Assembly (NCBI GenBank): GCA_035512595.1
Contig: DATKDU010000147.1
Location: 1-9,604 of the forward strand
Source of the DNA: DATKDU01 sp035512595
GTDB taxonomy: Bacteria > Planctomycetota > Planctomycetia > Pirellulales > Pirellulaceae
Direction of reading: 5' to 3'
Length of the DNA: 9,604 nt
Below, in pieces: positions 1-6,752 of this stretch (its first letter is position 1; each line of letters starts with the position of its first letter). The notes below the pieces were generated by a model. The model worked only from the letters and a program-made list of their open reading frames with translations, had not been told where the DNA came from and searched no databases. The position numbers and the translations under genes are program-made.

Positions 1-1
1 C

Positions 2-1417
2 TTTTTGCGGGGAGGGTGCGCGGGCATCGGCATGGCGGCTCTGGCGTCGCTCCTCGCGGCCGACGAAACCACGCCGCCGCGCCCCTTTCCGCGACCGCCA
101 ATGCCCGGTCTGGCCGGACTGCCGCACCATCCCCCCAAGGCCAAGCGGGTGATCTTCCTCTGCCAGTCGGGCGCGCCGTCGCAGATGGAGCTGTTCGACT
201 ATAAGCCGGCACTCGAAGAGCGGCACGGCGAAGAAATCCCCGAATCGATCCGCAGGGGGCAGCGGCTGACGACGATGACATCCGAGCAGAGGAGCAAGCC
301 GCTGACGGCGTCGCTCTTCAAGTTCGCTCAGCACGGGGAAAACGGGGCATGGGTCAGCGAGCTGATGCCGCACACGGCCGAAATTGTCGATGAGCTGTGC
401 TTCGTCTACTCGATGCACACGGAGGCGATCAACCACGACCCGGCCATTACGTTCATCCAGACCGGCAGCCAGCAGCCGGGGCGGCCGAGCATGGGGGCGT
501 GGATCAGCTACGGCCTGGGAAGCGAGAATGCCGACCTGCCGGCGTTCGTCGTGCTCACTTCCGGCGGCCAGCCCGGCGATCAGCCTCTCTACGGCCGCTT
601 GTGGGGAAACGCATTTCTGCCCGGCCAGCATCAGGGGGTGAAGTTCTACGGCCGCGGCGATCCCGTGCTCTACCTGTCAAATCCCCCCGGCATTTCCCGC
701 GAAACGCGGCGGCGCATGCTCGACTCGATCCGCGCGCTCAACGAGCAGCAACTCGCCCGCGCAGGAGACCCGGAAATCGCCACGCGGATCGAGCAGTACG
801 AGCTGGCGTTCCGGATGCAGATGGCGGTGCCCGACCTGGCGGACCTGTCCGGTGAACCGGCCGCGACGTTCGAGTTATACGGCGAGGAGAGCAAGACGCC
901 GGGCACGTATGCCGCCAACTGTTTGCTGGCGCGGCGGCTGGTGGAGCGCGGCGTGCGGTTCGTGCAGCTCTATCACCGCGATTGGGATCACCACAAGACG
1001 CTCCCCAAGCTCATCGCCCAGCGGAGCAAGGAAGTCGATCAACCGTCGGCGGCACTCGTCAACGACCTCGCACGGCGGGGACTGCTCGACGACACGCTGA
1101 TCGTCTGGGGAGGCGAATTCGGCCGCACGTCGTATTGCCAGGGAGAACTGACCGCCAACGACTATGGCCGCGACCATCATCCGCGCTGCTTCACCATCTG
1201 GCTGGCCGGCGGCGGCATCAAGCCGGGGCTCTTGTACGGCAAGACCGACGAATTCTCCTACAACATCGTCGAGAAGCCGGTCCACGTTCACGACCTGCAA
1301 GCAACGATTCTGCATTTGCTCGGCATCGAGCACGAGCGGTTCACCTTCCGCTCGCAGGGTCGCGACTTCCGGCTGACCGACATTGCCGGCGACGTGGTTC
1401 ACGACATTCTGGCGTGA
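2..1417 (+). CDS. DUF1501 family protein (sulfatase-like, Tat-exported), 5' end missing
   Basis: DUF1501 proteins are abundant in planctomycetes, have an alkaline-phosphatase/sulfatase-like fold and are thought to act outside the cytoplasm; the substrate is unknown. The frame is open to the left edge. The codons before the first possible start (TTG at 5) read F-L-R-G-G-C-A-G-I-G-M-A-A-L-A-S-L-L, which looks like the end of a twin-arginine signal peptide, so the true start with its RR motif lies outside the window. Counting from the TTG, family landmarks are KRVIFLCQSGAPSQMELFDY (47-66), the HTEAINHDPA segment (138-147), RFVQLYHRDWDHH (318-330), the IVWGGEFGRT block (366-375), YGRDHHPRCF (387-396) and a C-terminal VHVHDLQATILHLLGI (426-441). 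The conserved Asp/His residues expected for metal binding (H329/H330, E371, H391/H392, H429) are present. It ends in TGA. DUF1501 genes commonly sit beside a DUF1549/DUF1553 cytochrome-like gene; none is visible here, so such a partner would be upstream. Confidence 0.9.
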   Translation, partial: FLRGGCAGIGMAALASLLAADETTPPRPFPRPPMPGLAGLPHHPPKAKRVIFLCQSGAPSQMELFDYKPALEERHGEEIPESIRRGQRLTTMTSEQRSKPLTASLFKFAQHGENGAWVSELMPHTAEIVDELCFVYSMHTEAINHDPAITFIQTGSQQPGRPSMGAWISYGLGSENADLPAFVVLTSGGQPGDQPLYGRLWGNAFLPGQHQGVKFYGRGDPVLYLSNPPGISRETRRRMLDSIRALNEQQLARAGDPEIATRIEQYELAFRMQMAVPDLADLSGEPAATFELYGEESKTPGTYAANCLLARRLVERGVRFVQLYHRDWDHHKTLPKLIAQRSKEVDQPSAALVNDLARRGLLDDTLIVWGGEFGRTSYCQGELTANDYGRDHHPRCFTIWLAGGGIKPGLLYGKTDEFSYNIVEKPVHVHDLQATILHLLGIEHERFTFRSQGRDFRLTDIAGDVVHDILA

Positions 1418-1649
1418 ATAGTACGACGCCCTTTCATGGCTGTCGCTGTGTGGGACGCAAGGAAAGCCGCCCTACCTTCGCGGCAACCGCTACCTCCCTC
1501 ATAACCCGCACGCTCCGCTCCCGGACCGCCCATTCCGGGGAGTTCCATCTCCGCGGGCTCCGCCGGCTTAATCGCTGGCAACCTATACTTCCGCGCGCGG
1601 CAAACCTTCCTTGCCCGCAGGGATTCACTACACGCACCACCCATTCCCG

Positions 1650-3425
1650 ATGGTTCTCACGCAGCCGCACGTTCCAGCCGCCCGTGCCGACATCGCCCGC
1701 TGGTTTGACCGCGGCGTGCTCGTAGCCGTCGTGCTGGCGGCCTCGGTAGCACTGTCGTACAACGTCGCCGATCCGGATCTGTGGGGGCATGTGCAATACG
1801 GCCGAGACGCCCTGCACGGCGGACTGCCGGCAACGACAACCTACTCCTACATCGCCGAAGGCTACCCCTGGATCAATCACGAGATCCTGGCCGAGTTGGC
1901 CCTTGCCGCCGCCAACGATTCGCTCGGCGGGACGGGGCTGCTCCTGCTCAAAACGCTGCTGGGAGTCTTCGTCCTGGGGCTGATCCTGTGGTCCGCCGCC
2001 AGGCAGCGCACCGGTTTGCTCGCCACCGCGGTGGTGGCGCTCTTGGCGGCATTGGGCCTGTCGAATCACTGGACGCTCAGGCCGCAGCTCTTTTCGTACG
2101 TCAGCTTCACGCTGCTGCTGACGCTCCTCTCCTGGTGCTTTGAAGGCTGGGAAGGATCGTGGCAACTGCGCTGGCCGTGGCGCAAGCCTGGCACGCTCGA
2201 CGAATCGCAGCCGCTGGTTTACTCGTCGGCACGAATGCGGTTTTTGTGGCTGGTGCCGATCCTGATGATGCTCTGGTCCAATGCTCACGGCGGGTTCCTC
2301 GCCGGCTACTGCGTGTTCGTCGCCTATCTGGGCTTGCGGAGCGTCGAAGCCTTCTGCCGCCGCGGCTGGGAGGCCAGCGGTCTGGTCCGCCGCTTCGCGC
2401 TGATGGCGATTGCCGCCGGCCTGGCGACGTTCATCAATCCGTACAGCTTCCACTTCCATGTGTGGCTCTATCACGACCTGGCCGTGCCGCGGCCGGAGAT
2501 CCTCGAGTGGCGCGCACCGGACTTCATGGACCCCGCCGACATCCCGTTCGCCCTGCTGATCGGCCTGGCGGTGTTCGCCGTGGGCGCCAGCCGCCGGCAG
2601 CGGGACTTCACGCAGCACGTGATCCTGTCGCTGATTTTGTGGCAGTCGCTGGTGCATCTGCGGCACGTGGCGTTCTTCGCGATCGCGGTTGGCCTATGGC
2701 TGCCGCCGCACGTCGATTCGGCCCTCGCGCGGCTGGGGGTCACCAAACCGGGGGCGTCGATGTTCGACTCGATCGGCCCGGCAATGCGCTGGGCATCAGC
2801 TCTCGGGCTGGCCGTCGCGTACCTCGTCTGCGGCGGCCATCTGATCTGGCAACTGCGCGAGCTGCGCGTCGATCGCGAGAGCTATCCGGTGTCCGCATTT
2901 CAGTACATCGGCCGCGAGGGGCTCACCGGCCGGATGTTCGTGACGTTCAACTGGGCCCAGTACGCCTTGGCTGCGTTCGGTCCCCGGCAGCCCGGCGGTG
3001 AAGGGCTCCTCGTCCATGTCGATGGCCGCTGCCGCACGAGCTATTCGCAGCAGATGCTCGACGAGCACTTTGATTTTCTGATGGGCCCCGTGCCGGCGGA
3101 CATGCGCTACCGCGGGCCAGACTCCGGCCCGGTCGATCGTCAGCGGGTGCTCAGCCACGGTAGTCCCGACCTGGTGCTGATCAACCGCAACCAACTGCCG
3201 AGCGTTGAGGTGATGGAGCAGAATCGCCGCGACTGGTCGCTTTTGTATCAGGACGGCCTGGTGCAGCTCTGGGGGCGAATGAGCCGCTACGGCAATCCCG
3301 ACAGCCCAGATTACATTCCCGCGGAGCGGCGCGTCTTGGGAGACGAGCCGCAGCGGGGTTACGTCTCATGGCCGGCCATTCCCACCTATCAGCCGCGCGG
3401 CCGCCAGTCGCTGACGTGGCACTAA
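1650..3425 (+). CDS. Polytopic membrane protein, GT-C glycosyltransferase-like
   Basis: This 591-residue protein has about ten hydrophobic segments (roughly 22-38, 92-114, 121-137, 147-161, 197-211, 215-230, 247-263, 297-311, 322-350, 380-400). They are followed by a soluble C-terminal domain (about 405-591). Between the first two segments lie D-P-D-L-W-G-H (41-47) and N-H-E-I-L-A-E (76-82), which match the acidic first periplasmic loop typical of GT-C enzymes that take sugar from a lipid-phosphate carrier. LRPQLFSY (143-150) and NAHGGFLAGY (211-220) are further landmarks. I chose ATG at 1650. The frame also allows TTG at 1611, but the 13 extra residues are not signal-like and neither start has a clear Shine-Dalgarno. 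The next gene, a family 2 glycosyltransferase, starts 33 nt downstream, which suggests co-transcription and a shared glycan pathway. The membrane topology and acidic motif are seen; transferase activity is inferred. It could instead be a family member without catalytic activity. Confidence 0.85.
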   Translation: MVLTQPHVPAARADIARWFDRGVLVAVVLAASVALSYNVADPDLWGHVQYGRDALHGGLPATTTYSYIAEGYPWINHEILAELALAAANDSLGGTGLLLLKTLLGVFVLGLILWSAARQRTGLLATAVVALLAALGLSNHWTLRPQLFSYVSFTLLLTLLSWCFEGWEGSWQLRWPWRKPGTLDESQPLVYSSARMRFLWLVPILMMLWSNAHGGFLAGYCVFVAYLGLRSVEAFCRRGWEASGLVRRFALMAIAAGLATFINPYSFHFHVWLYHDLAVPRPEILEWRAPDFMDPADIPFALLIGLAVFAVGASRRQRDFTQHVILSLILWQSLVHLRHVAFFAIAVGLWLPPHVDSALARLGVTKPGASMFDSIGPAMRWASALGLAVAYLVCGGHLIWQLRELRVDRESYPVSAFQYIGREGLTGRMFVTFNWAQYALAAFGPRQPGGEGLLVHVDGRCRTSYSQQMLDEHFDFLMGPVPADMRYRGPDSGPVDRQRVLSHGSPDLVLINRNQLPSVEVMEQNRRDWSLLYQDGLVQLWGRMSRYGNPDSPDYIPAERRVLGDEPQRGYVSWPAIPTYQPRGRQSLTWH

Positions 3426-3458
3426 GCCAAACTACTCACCCCAAAAAGTATCGCCGCT

Positions 3459-4343
3459 ATGACCAAGTCCACTGCGATCGCCAACGACTCCGAGCTTGCC
3501 GCCTCGCGCGGTCCCGTAAGCACGCCGACGCGCGGCGACAATGCCGCGATCGACCGCGCGATCGACACGCTCGATCGGCTGGAGAGCCTGACCGAGCTGT
3601 TGGCGGTGGAGGAGGGCTACGAGCCGGTGACGCTGGACTACCCGTTGCCGCCGAAGTTCAAGCTGTCGGTCGTGATCCCGGTCTACAACGAGGAGCGGAC
3701 GATCCGCCGGGTGATCGCCCGCGTCAACTCCTTGCCGATTCCCAAGGAGATCGTCGTCGTCAACGATGCCAGCACCGACCGCACTGCCGACGTGCTCGAT
3801 GAGCTCGACGGGCGGGCCGGCCTGCACGTGATCCACAAGCCGCAGAACGAAGGCAAAGGGGCCGCGCTGCGGACCGGCTTTCGTCACGCAGGAGGAGACG
3901 TCATCGTCGTGCAGGATGCGGACCTGGAATACGATCCGCGGGACATCGTGTCGGTGATCCGGCCGATCGTGGAAGGCCAGTCCGACGTGGTCTTCGGTTC
4001 GCGATTCCTGGGCGAAGAGCCGCAGGACAGGTCGCTGGTCCATCGCACGGGGAACTGGTTTCTCACCGCGTCGTCCAACTGGCTGACCGGGCTGGAGCTG
4101 ACCGACATGGAGACCTGCTACAAGGCCTTCCGCCGCGACATCCTCGCCAAAATCGAGATCCAACAGAACCGGTTCGGCTTCGAGCCGGAAGTGACCGCCA
4201 AGCTGGCCCGCCTCAAGGTCCGCATCACCGAAGTGCCAATCCGCTACCAGGCCCGCGGCTATGCCGACGGGAAGAAGATCGGCATCAAGGATCTGTTCAA
4301 TGCGGTCTGGTGCATCGTGCGTTACGGGTGGTTTTCGTCGTAG
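3459..4343 (+). CDS. Family 2 glycosyltransferase, polyprenyl-phosphate sugar synthase type
   Basis: GT2 enzymes of this type move a sugar from a nucleotide donor to a polyprenyl (dolichyl/undecaprenyl) phosphate at the cytoplasmic membrane face. After a 65-residue N-terminal extension without recognisable features, the GT-A domain begins with KLSVVIPVYNEERTI (68-82). It continues with EIVVVNDASTDRTADVL (97-113), NEGKGAALRTGF (130-141), and the metal-binding VVQDADLEYDP (150-160, DxD at D153/D155). GSRFLGEE (180-187), LTDMETCYKAFRRDI (214-228) and FGFEPEVTAKLAR (239-251) complete the Dpm1/dolichyl-phosphate-glucosyltransferase-like pattern. There are no C-terminal membrane helices, so it resembles the soluble or peripheral Dpm1-like group rather than the GtrB/ArnC group with two helices. 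The ATG at 3459 lacks a strong Shine-Dalgarno. It follows the GT-C-like gene by 33 nt, so it may supply that protein with its lipid-linked donor. The family call is firm; sugar identity and lipid acceptor are inferred. Confidence 0.93.
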   Translation: MTKSTAIANDSELAASRGPVSTPTRGDNAAIDRAIDTLDRLESLTELLAVEEGYEPVTLDYPLPPKFKLSVVIPVYNEERTIRRVIARVNSLPIPKEIVVVNDASTDRTADVLDELDGRAGLHVIHKPQNEGKGAALRTGFRHAGGDVIVVQDADLEYDPRDIVSVIRPIVEGQSDVVFGSRFLGEEPQDRSLVHRTGNWFLTASSNWLTGLELTDMETCYKAFRRDILAKIEIQQNRFGFEPEVTAKLARLKVRITEVPIRYQARGYADGKKIGIKDLFNAVWCIVRYGWFSS

Positions 4344-4360
4344 GGTGTATTTCGGCCCTC

Positions 4361-4432
4361 TGGCTCCTGGCCCCTGGCTCCTGGCCCCTGGCTCCTGGCC
4401 CCTGGCTCCTGGCCCCTGGCCCCTGGCTCCTG
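4361..4432. repeat. Tandem heptanucleotide array TGGCYCC (10 units)
   Basis: Ten consecutive heptads of the form TGGCTCC or TGGCCCC run without interruption and end in a partial TG. The first eight alternate strictly, making four perfect copies of a 14-bp unit (4361, 4375, 4389, 4403). They are followed by TGGCCCC (4417) and TGGCTCC (4424). The array starts 17 nt after the glycosyltransferase stop codon. The strict alternation indicates recent slippage or duplication of the 14-mer. Short heptanucleotide arrays of this kind occur between genes in cyanobacteria and planctomycetes. No function is evident. Confidence 0.93.
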
Positions 4433-4575
4433 TCACCATTGGTCCGCGTGCAATAGCGCGAGGGGGGGGTCGATTCGCGGACTTGCGGCGAGAGCCATTC
4501 CGAGTGGACTGACGCAAGTGCCTTGCCTATACACCTTTACAGAAACACGCCCCGAGTCCCTGGAAGCGCAAGTCG

Positions 4576-4596
4576 ATTCAGACAGAATGTCTGAAT
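4576..4596. repeat. Perfect palindrome, 9-bp arms, 3-nt spacer
   Basis: The left arm ATTCAGACA (4576-4584) and right arm TGTCTGAAT (4588-4596) are exact reverse complements separated by GAA. The dyad is AT-richer than its surroundings. It could be a protein-binding operator, a recombinase core site or a small hairpin. No adjacent promoter or gene start on either strand supports a particular role. Confidence 0.6.
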
Positions 4597-4775
4597 GCAA
4601 TAACCCAAATGGGGGGGTGGACGTGGCCAGCGAGCCAGTCGTTCCAGAACACAACCAGGATGTAAAAGATCAGTCCACCGCGCAGCCGCCAACCGCCAAA
4701 ACGGCAGGCCGCCGCCTCGGTGGCAAGCTGGTGCAACCGGTATGCCACAATTGTACATGTTTAGGCCCCAGGGGC

Positions 4776-4799
4776 AAGCCCCGTTGGGGGACGGGGCTT
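4776..4799. repeat. GC-rich hairpin, 9-bp perfect stem
   Basis: AAGCCCCGT (4776-4784) pairs perfectly with ACGGGGCTT (4791-4799) around the 6-nt loop TGGGGG. There is no T-run on either side, so it does not look like a classical intrinsic terminator. It directly abuts the dispersed-repeat-like motif at 4796-4826 and is probably part of the same non-coding element. Confidence 0.6.
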
Positions 4800-4826
4800 C
4801 ACAAGCCCGAAGCGCCAGCGAGGGAC
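4796..4826. repeat. Dispersed repeat-like motif (AAGCCCGAAGCGCCAGCGAG core)
   Basis: The core at 4804-4823 resembles a short sequence I recall as widespread between genes in Pirellulales genomes. There it gives rise to spurious peptides such as KPEAPAR in one frame and QARSASEG in another; both peptides can be read here. It sits between a hairpin and an integrase fragment. Recognition is from memory only; copy number in this genome is unknown. Confidence 0.45.
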
Positions 4827-4835
4827 AGGCATCGC

Positions 4836-4919
4836 GTGAACCGGATCAAGCGGTGTTTCAAGTGGGCGGTCGCCCAGGAAATGGTTTCCCCTACGATTCT
4901 GCTGGGACGTCGCCCATCA
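4836..4919 (+). pseudogene. Tyrosine recombinase (phage-type integrase) fragment
   Basis: The translated stretch V-N-R-I-K-R-C-F-K-W-A-V-A-Q-E-M-V-S-P-T closely resembles the core-binding (SAM-like) segment of planctomycete site-specific integrases, in which a motif like 'RIKR-F-WAV-E-LVPP' is very common. The similarity covers about 20-28 residues. Upstream it stops at the dispersed-repeat motif; downstream the frame drifts into unrelated sequence and ends with TAA at 4962-4964. The catalytic R...HxxR...Y domain is absent, so no active recombinase is encoded. I infer a relic of an integrated element that has been mostly deleted. The alternative is chance similarity, though the Trp- and Phe-containing core makes that less likely. 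Confidence 0.5.
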
Positions 4920-5039
4920 ATTCGAACGACTGGACTGTCTCCACACAGAAAGCTGCCGCGATAATCTAGCCGGCTGCTTCTTGATTAGCGTTCTTCCACA
5001 GCCTGACAAGCTTCATCGGCCGCAGGTGACGATCTCTAA

Positions 5040-5069
5040 TTTACAAACCTGTCCTACGAAAGCTACAGT
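5040..5069 (+). promoter_or_regulatory. Candidate sigma70-type promoter for the MORN/HEAT operon
   Basis: TTTACA (5040-5045, five of six matches to TTGACA) is followed after 18 nt by TACAGT (5064-5069, four of six matches to TATAAT). Transcription would begin near 5076, about 30 nt before the ATG at 5107. The site lies in a locally AT-richer patch and overlaps an inverted repeat (CCTGTCCT at 5048-5055 with AGGACAGG at 5074-5081). It is consensus matching only; planctomycete promoters are poorly defined. Confidence 0.25.
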
Positions 5070-5081
5070 ATAGAGGACAGG
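5048..5081. repeat. Inverted repeat CCTGTCCT / AGGACAGG
   Basis: Perfect 8-bp arms (5048-5055 and 5074-5081) enclose 18 nt immediately upstream of the MORN/HEAT gene. The arm sequence is the same AGGACAGG core that forms the hairpin at 9148-9170, so the two sites flank this two-gene operon. It may be a copy of the same dispersed repeat family or a 5'-UTR hairpin. Confidence 0.5.
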
Positions 5082-5106
5082 GGATCCTTCACGTTGGCTC
5101 GCGCTC

Positions 5107-6744
5107 ATGAGCGAATCCACCGGCACTTCGCGCCGCGGCCGATTCCGCTTTCTCTACCAGTTCAGCCTCCGCACGCTGCTGCTCGTCACGGCAGGCGTGG
5201 CCATCTTCTGCAACTGGTACTTCCAGCCCAGGTATCACGAAGACGAACTGGCCGGCAAGGACCTGCGGGTGCGGCAGCAGAGGAAGCTCGTCCAGCCGGT
5301 GCCGGTGAAGCTGCCGGAGTTGCAGGGAACTAATCCCGGACCTGCCGCCGAGCCTCGCGTCGTCAACCACGGCCACTACACCCTCCTCGACGGCGATGAT
5401 TTCGTCCTGGCCCGCGGACAGTTTGCCGAGGGCAGTGCCAGCGGCCGCTGGGTGACGTATTTCCCAACCGGCCACAAAGCGGCGGAAGGGAAGATGCACT
5501 CCGGCGTCAAGGTCGGCCTGTGGCGAACGTGGTACGAAGACGGCACGCCGGCCAGCGAGGTGACGTATGCGGACAGGCCGGTTGAGGGGTGCGATCCGTT
5601 TCGCTTAGTAAAGGGTCCGTGGATCGCCTCCGGTGGGGTTTCCGGTTACTCCGTGCAAAAGATTCTCGATCCGCACATCGATTGCCGCACCTCTCGCAAA
5701 GGCCCGATCAAAGCCTGGTACCCAAACGGCCAACTTCGCTACGAAGGCCAGAACCGGGCCGACAAGCAGGAAGGACTGTGGAAGTATTACGACGAACAAG
5801 GCCGCCTCACCGCCAGCGGCCCCTATCGGGCCGGCAAACGCCACGGCCAGTGGATGATCGCTAGTAGGTCCCGCTTGCCGAGCGGGACCTCTGCCGGCGA
5901 GTCGAGCACCAATTCCAGGTCCCACCCGGCAGGTGGGACCTACCAGGAAGTCCACTACATCGACGGCCGCACGCGGGAAGAGCTCGATCGACTCCTGGCC
6001 CGCTTGGAGAAGCAGCTCGCCAGTCCGCAGCGCTACCGCCGGACTCAGGCCCTCCTCGACCTGGCCGAAATCGGCGAAGGGGCGGTGTCCAACTTGCAGC
6101 GCCGGCTCACAACTAATGACCCGAGCGAGCAGTTGTCCATCCTGGCAGTTCTCCCACGGATGAATGCGGCGGCCCGGCCACTGCTGCCGCGGGTGCGCGA
6201 GCTGGCCAGGAGCAGCAATGCGGCGGTGAGCCACCAATCGCGGCTGACCCTCTTTCAGCTCGATGCCGAGGCACGCGGATCGCTGTTCGACACACTCCGC
6301 GCCGAAGCGATGGCTGCTGCCAAGCTGTCCGATTGCCTTCAGGAGCTGGTCGTCCTCTACCGCAGCGACGAGTCGCACCAGGCAGAAGTCTTTACCGAGC
6401 TGATGTCGCTGACGCTGACGCGATCCGATGCCGACAGCGAGCGGATCATTGTTGCGGTGGAGCAACTCGGCGGAGACTTGGGTCCGCACATTGCCGCGGC
6501 ACTGGAGTCGAAGGACGAGCGGGTACGGTTGCAGGGGGCGGAAACTCTCTTGTCGCTGTTTGGCAGCCCCTGGCGAGGGCTGGAGACGTACGTCAGCTTC
6601 GATGAGCCGGCGTGGAACAAACTGCTGACCAGTCTTAGGAGCGATCCGTCGCCAGAAGTGCGGGCACTGGCGGAAGAGATTGGCCAGGGGCCGCAGTACG
6701 GACCCGGCGGCATGGGAGGTGGCGGCGGGGGCGGATTTTTCTAG
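5107..6744 (+). CDS. Membrane-anchored MORN-2 / HEAT-like repeat protein
   Basis: This 545-residue protein has no function known to me. An N-terminal membrane anchor (about 17-38) contains the FSLRTLLLVTAG segment common in planctomycete proteins, so most of the chain probably lies outside the cytoplasm. Residues about 90-250 carry MORN-2-type repeats with the G-x-W-x-x-[WY]-[YF]-x-x-G pattern: SGRWVTYFPTG (112-122), VGLWRTWYEDG (136-146), KAWYPNGQLRYEG (202-214), EGLWKYYDEQG (222-232) and HGQWM (246-250). A helical region (about 292-525) resembles HEAT/armadillo repeats, for example EQLSILAVLPRM and ERVRLQGAETLLSLFG. The C-terminus is glycine-rich and ends in FF. Residues 253-279 come from an inserted palindromic element (5863-5943) that keeps the frame. 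ATG at 5107 is the first start after the candidate promoter; no good Shine-Dalgarno is visible. The stop is 8 nt before the next gene, which indicates an operon. MORN and HEAT repeats suggest a scaffold or binding role rather than an enzyme. Confidence 0.85.
   Translation: MSESTGTSRRGRFRFLYQFSLRTLLLVTAGVAIFCNWYFQPRYHEDELAGKDLRVRQQRKLVQPVPVKLPELQGTNPGPAAEPRVVNHGHYTLLDGDDFVLARGQFAEGSASGRWVTYFPTGHKAAEGKMHSGVKVGLWRTWYEDGTPASEVTYADRPVEGCDPFRLVKGPWIASGGVSGYSVQKILDPHIDCRTSRKGPIKAWYPNGQLRYEGQNRADKQEGLWKYYDEQGRLTASGPYRAGKRHGQWMIASRSRLPSGTSAGESSTNSRSHPAGGTYQEVHYIDGRTREELDRLLARLEKQLASPQRYRRTQALLDLAEIGEGAVSNLQRRLTTNDPSEQLSILAVLPRMNAAARPLLPRVRELARSSNAAVSHQSRLTLFQLDAEARGSLFDTLRAEAMAAAKLSDCLQELVVLYRSDESHQAEVFTELMSLTLTRSDADSERIIVAVEQLGGDLGPHIAAALESKDERVRLQGAETLLSLFGSPWRGLETYVSFDEPAWNKLLTSLRSDPSPEVRALAEEIGQGPQYGPGGMGGGGGGGFF
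5863..5943. repeat. REPIN-like double-hairpin element inserted in frame
   Basis: Two perfect hairpins stand in inverted orientation. The first has arms AGGTCCCGCT (5866-5875) and AGCGGGACCT (5881-5890) with loop TGCCG. The second has arms AGGTCCCACC (5917-5926) and GGTGGGACCT (5932-5941) with loop CGGCA, which is TGCCG on the other strand. The outer ends GTAGGTCCC (5864-5872) and GGGACCTAC (5935-5943) form a 9-bp terminal inverted repeat. The two 27-nt units match at 23 positions, and the four differences form two compensatory base-pair changes. Removing 81 nt restores a continuous frame from HGQWMIA to QEVHYIDG. The peptide it encodes is Ser/Arg/Gly/Pro-rich and unlike the surrounding MORN repeats. 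Confidence 0.8.
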
Positions 6745-6752
6745 GACGGCTG

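Larger units (their letters stand above)
4433..4835. other. Intergenic stretch without a convincing gene
   Basis: Nothing here looks like a conserved protein in any frame. The stretch lies inside the 763-nt gap between the glycosyltransferase and the MORN/HEAT gene. It contains two related G-run motifs beginning TGCAATA (4449 and 4596), a palindrome with 9-bp arms (4576-4596), a GC-rich hairpin (4776-4799) and a dispersed-repeat-like sequence (4796-4826). An open frame with a GTG start runs across it from 4518 to 4964. Its N-terminal 100 codons have no recognisable domain and cross the repeats, so I do not call it as a gene. The overall appearance is decayed mobile-element DNA. Confidence 0.55.

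Noticed and set aside
1584..1589. TATACT as a -10 box before the GT-C-like gene
   Set aside because: No -35-like sequence occurs 16-19 nt upstream; the match is not enough on its own.
1611..1649. TTG at 1611 as the start of the GT-C-like gene
   Set aside because: The added 13 residues show no conserved feature, and the ATG at 1650 precedes the first membrane segment at a normal distance.
1434..2666. A 410-codon open frame on the - strand
   Set aside because: It lies antisense to the GT-C-like membrane gene, has a low-complexity Gln/Arg/Pro/His-rich composition and no recognisable domain. Long antisense frames are common in GC-rich DNA.
4361..4432. The heptad array as a CRISPR
   Set aside because: Units are 7 bp and contiguous, with no unique spacers and no cas genes.
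3432..4517. A 361-codon - strand frame with a GARGQGP-type repeat near its start
   Set aside because: It is antisense to a well-conserved GT2 gene. The repeat peptide is just the translation of the heptad array.
4518..4964. A 148-codon + frame as a hypothetical gene
   Set aside because: It starts with GTG without a ribosome binding site and crosses a palindrome and dispersed repeats. It has recognisable similarity only in a short integrase-like piece, so it is treated as a relic.
5102..5113. 12-bp palindrome CGCTCATGAGCG over the MORN/HEAT start codon
   Set aside because: A palindrome of this length is expected a few times by chance in a window of this size.
5605..6489. A 294-codon open frame on the - strand
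   Set aside because: It is a shadow of the MORN/HEAT gene, whose + frame has clear repeats and a membrane anchor.
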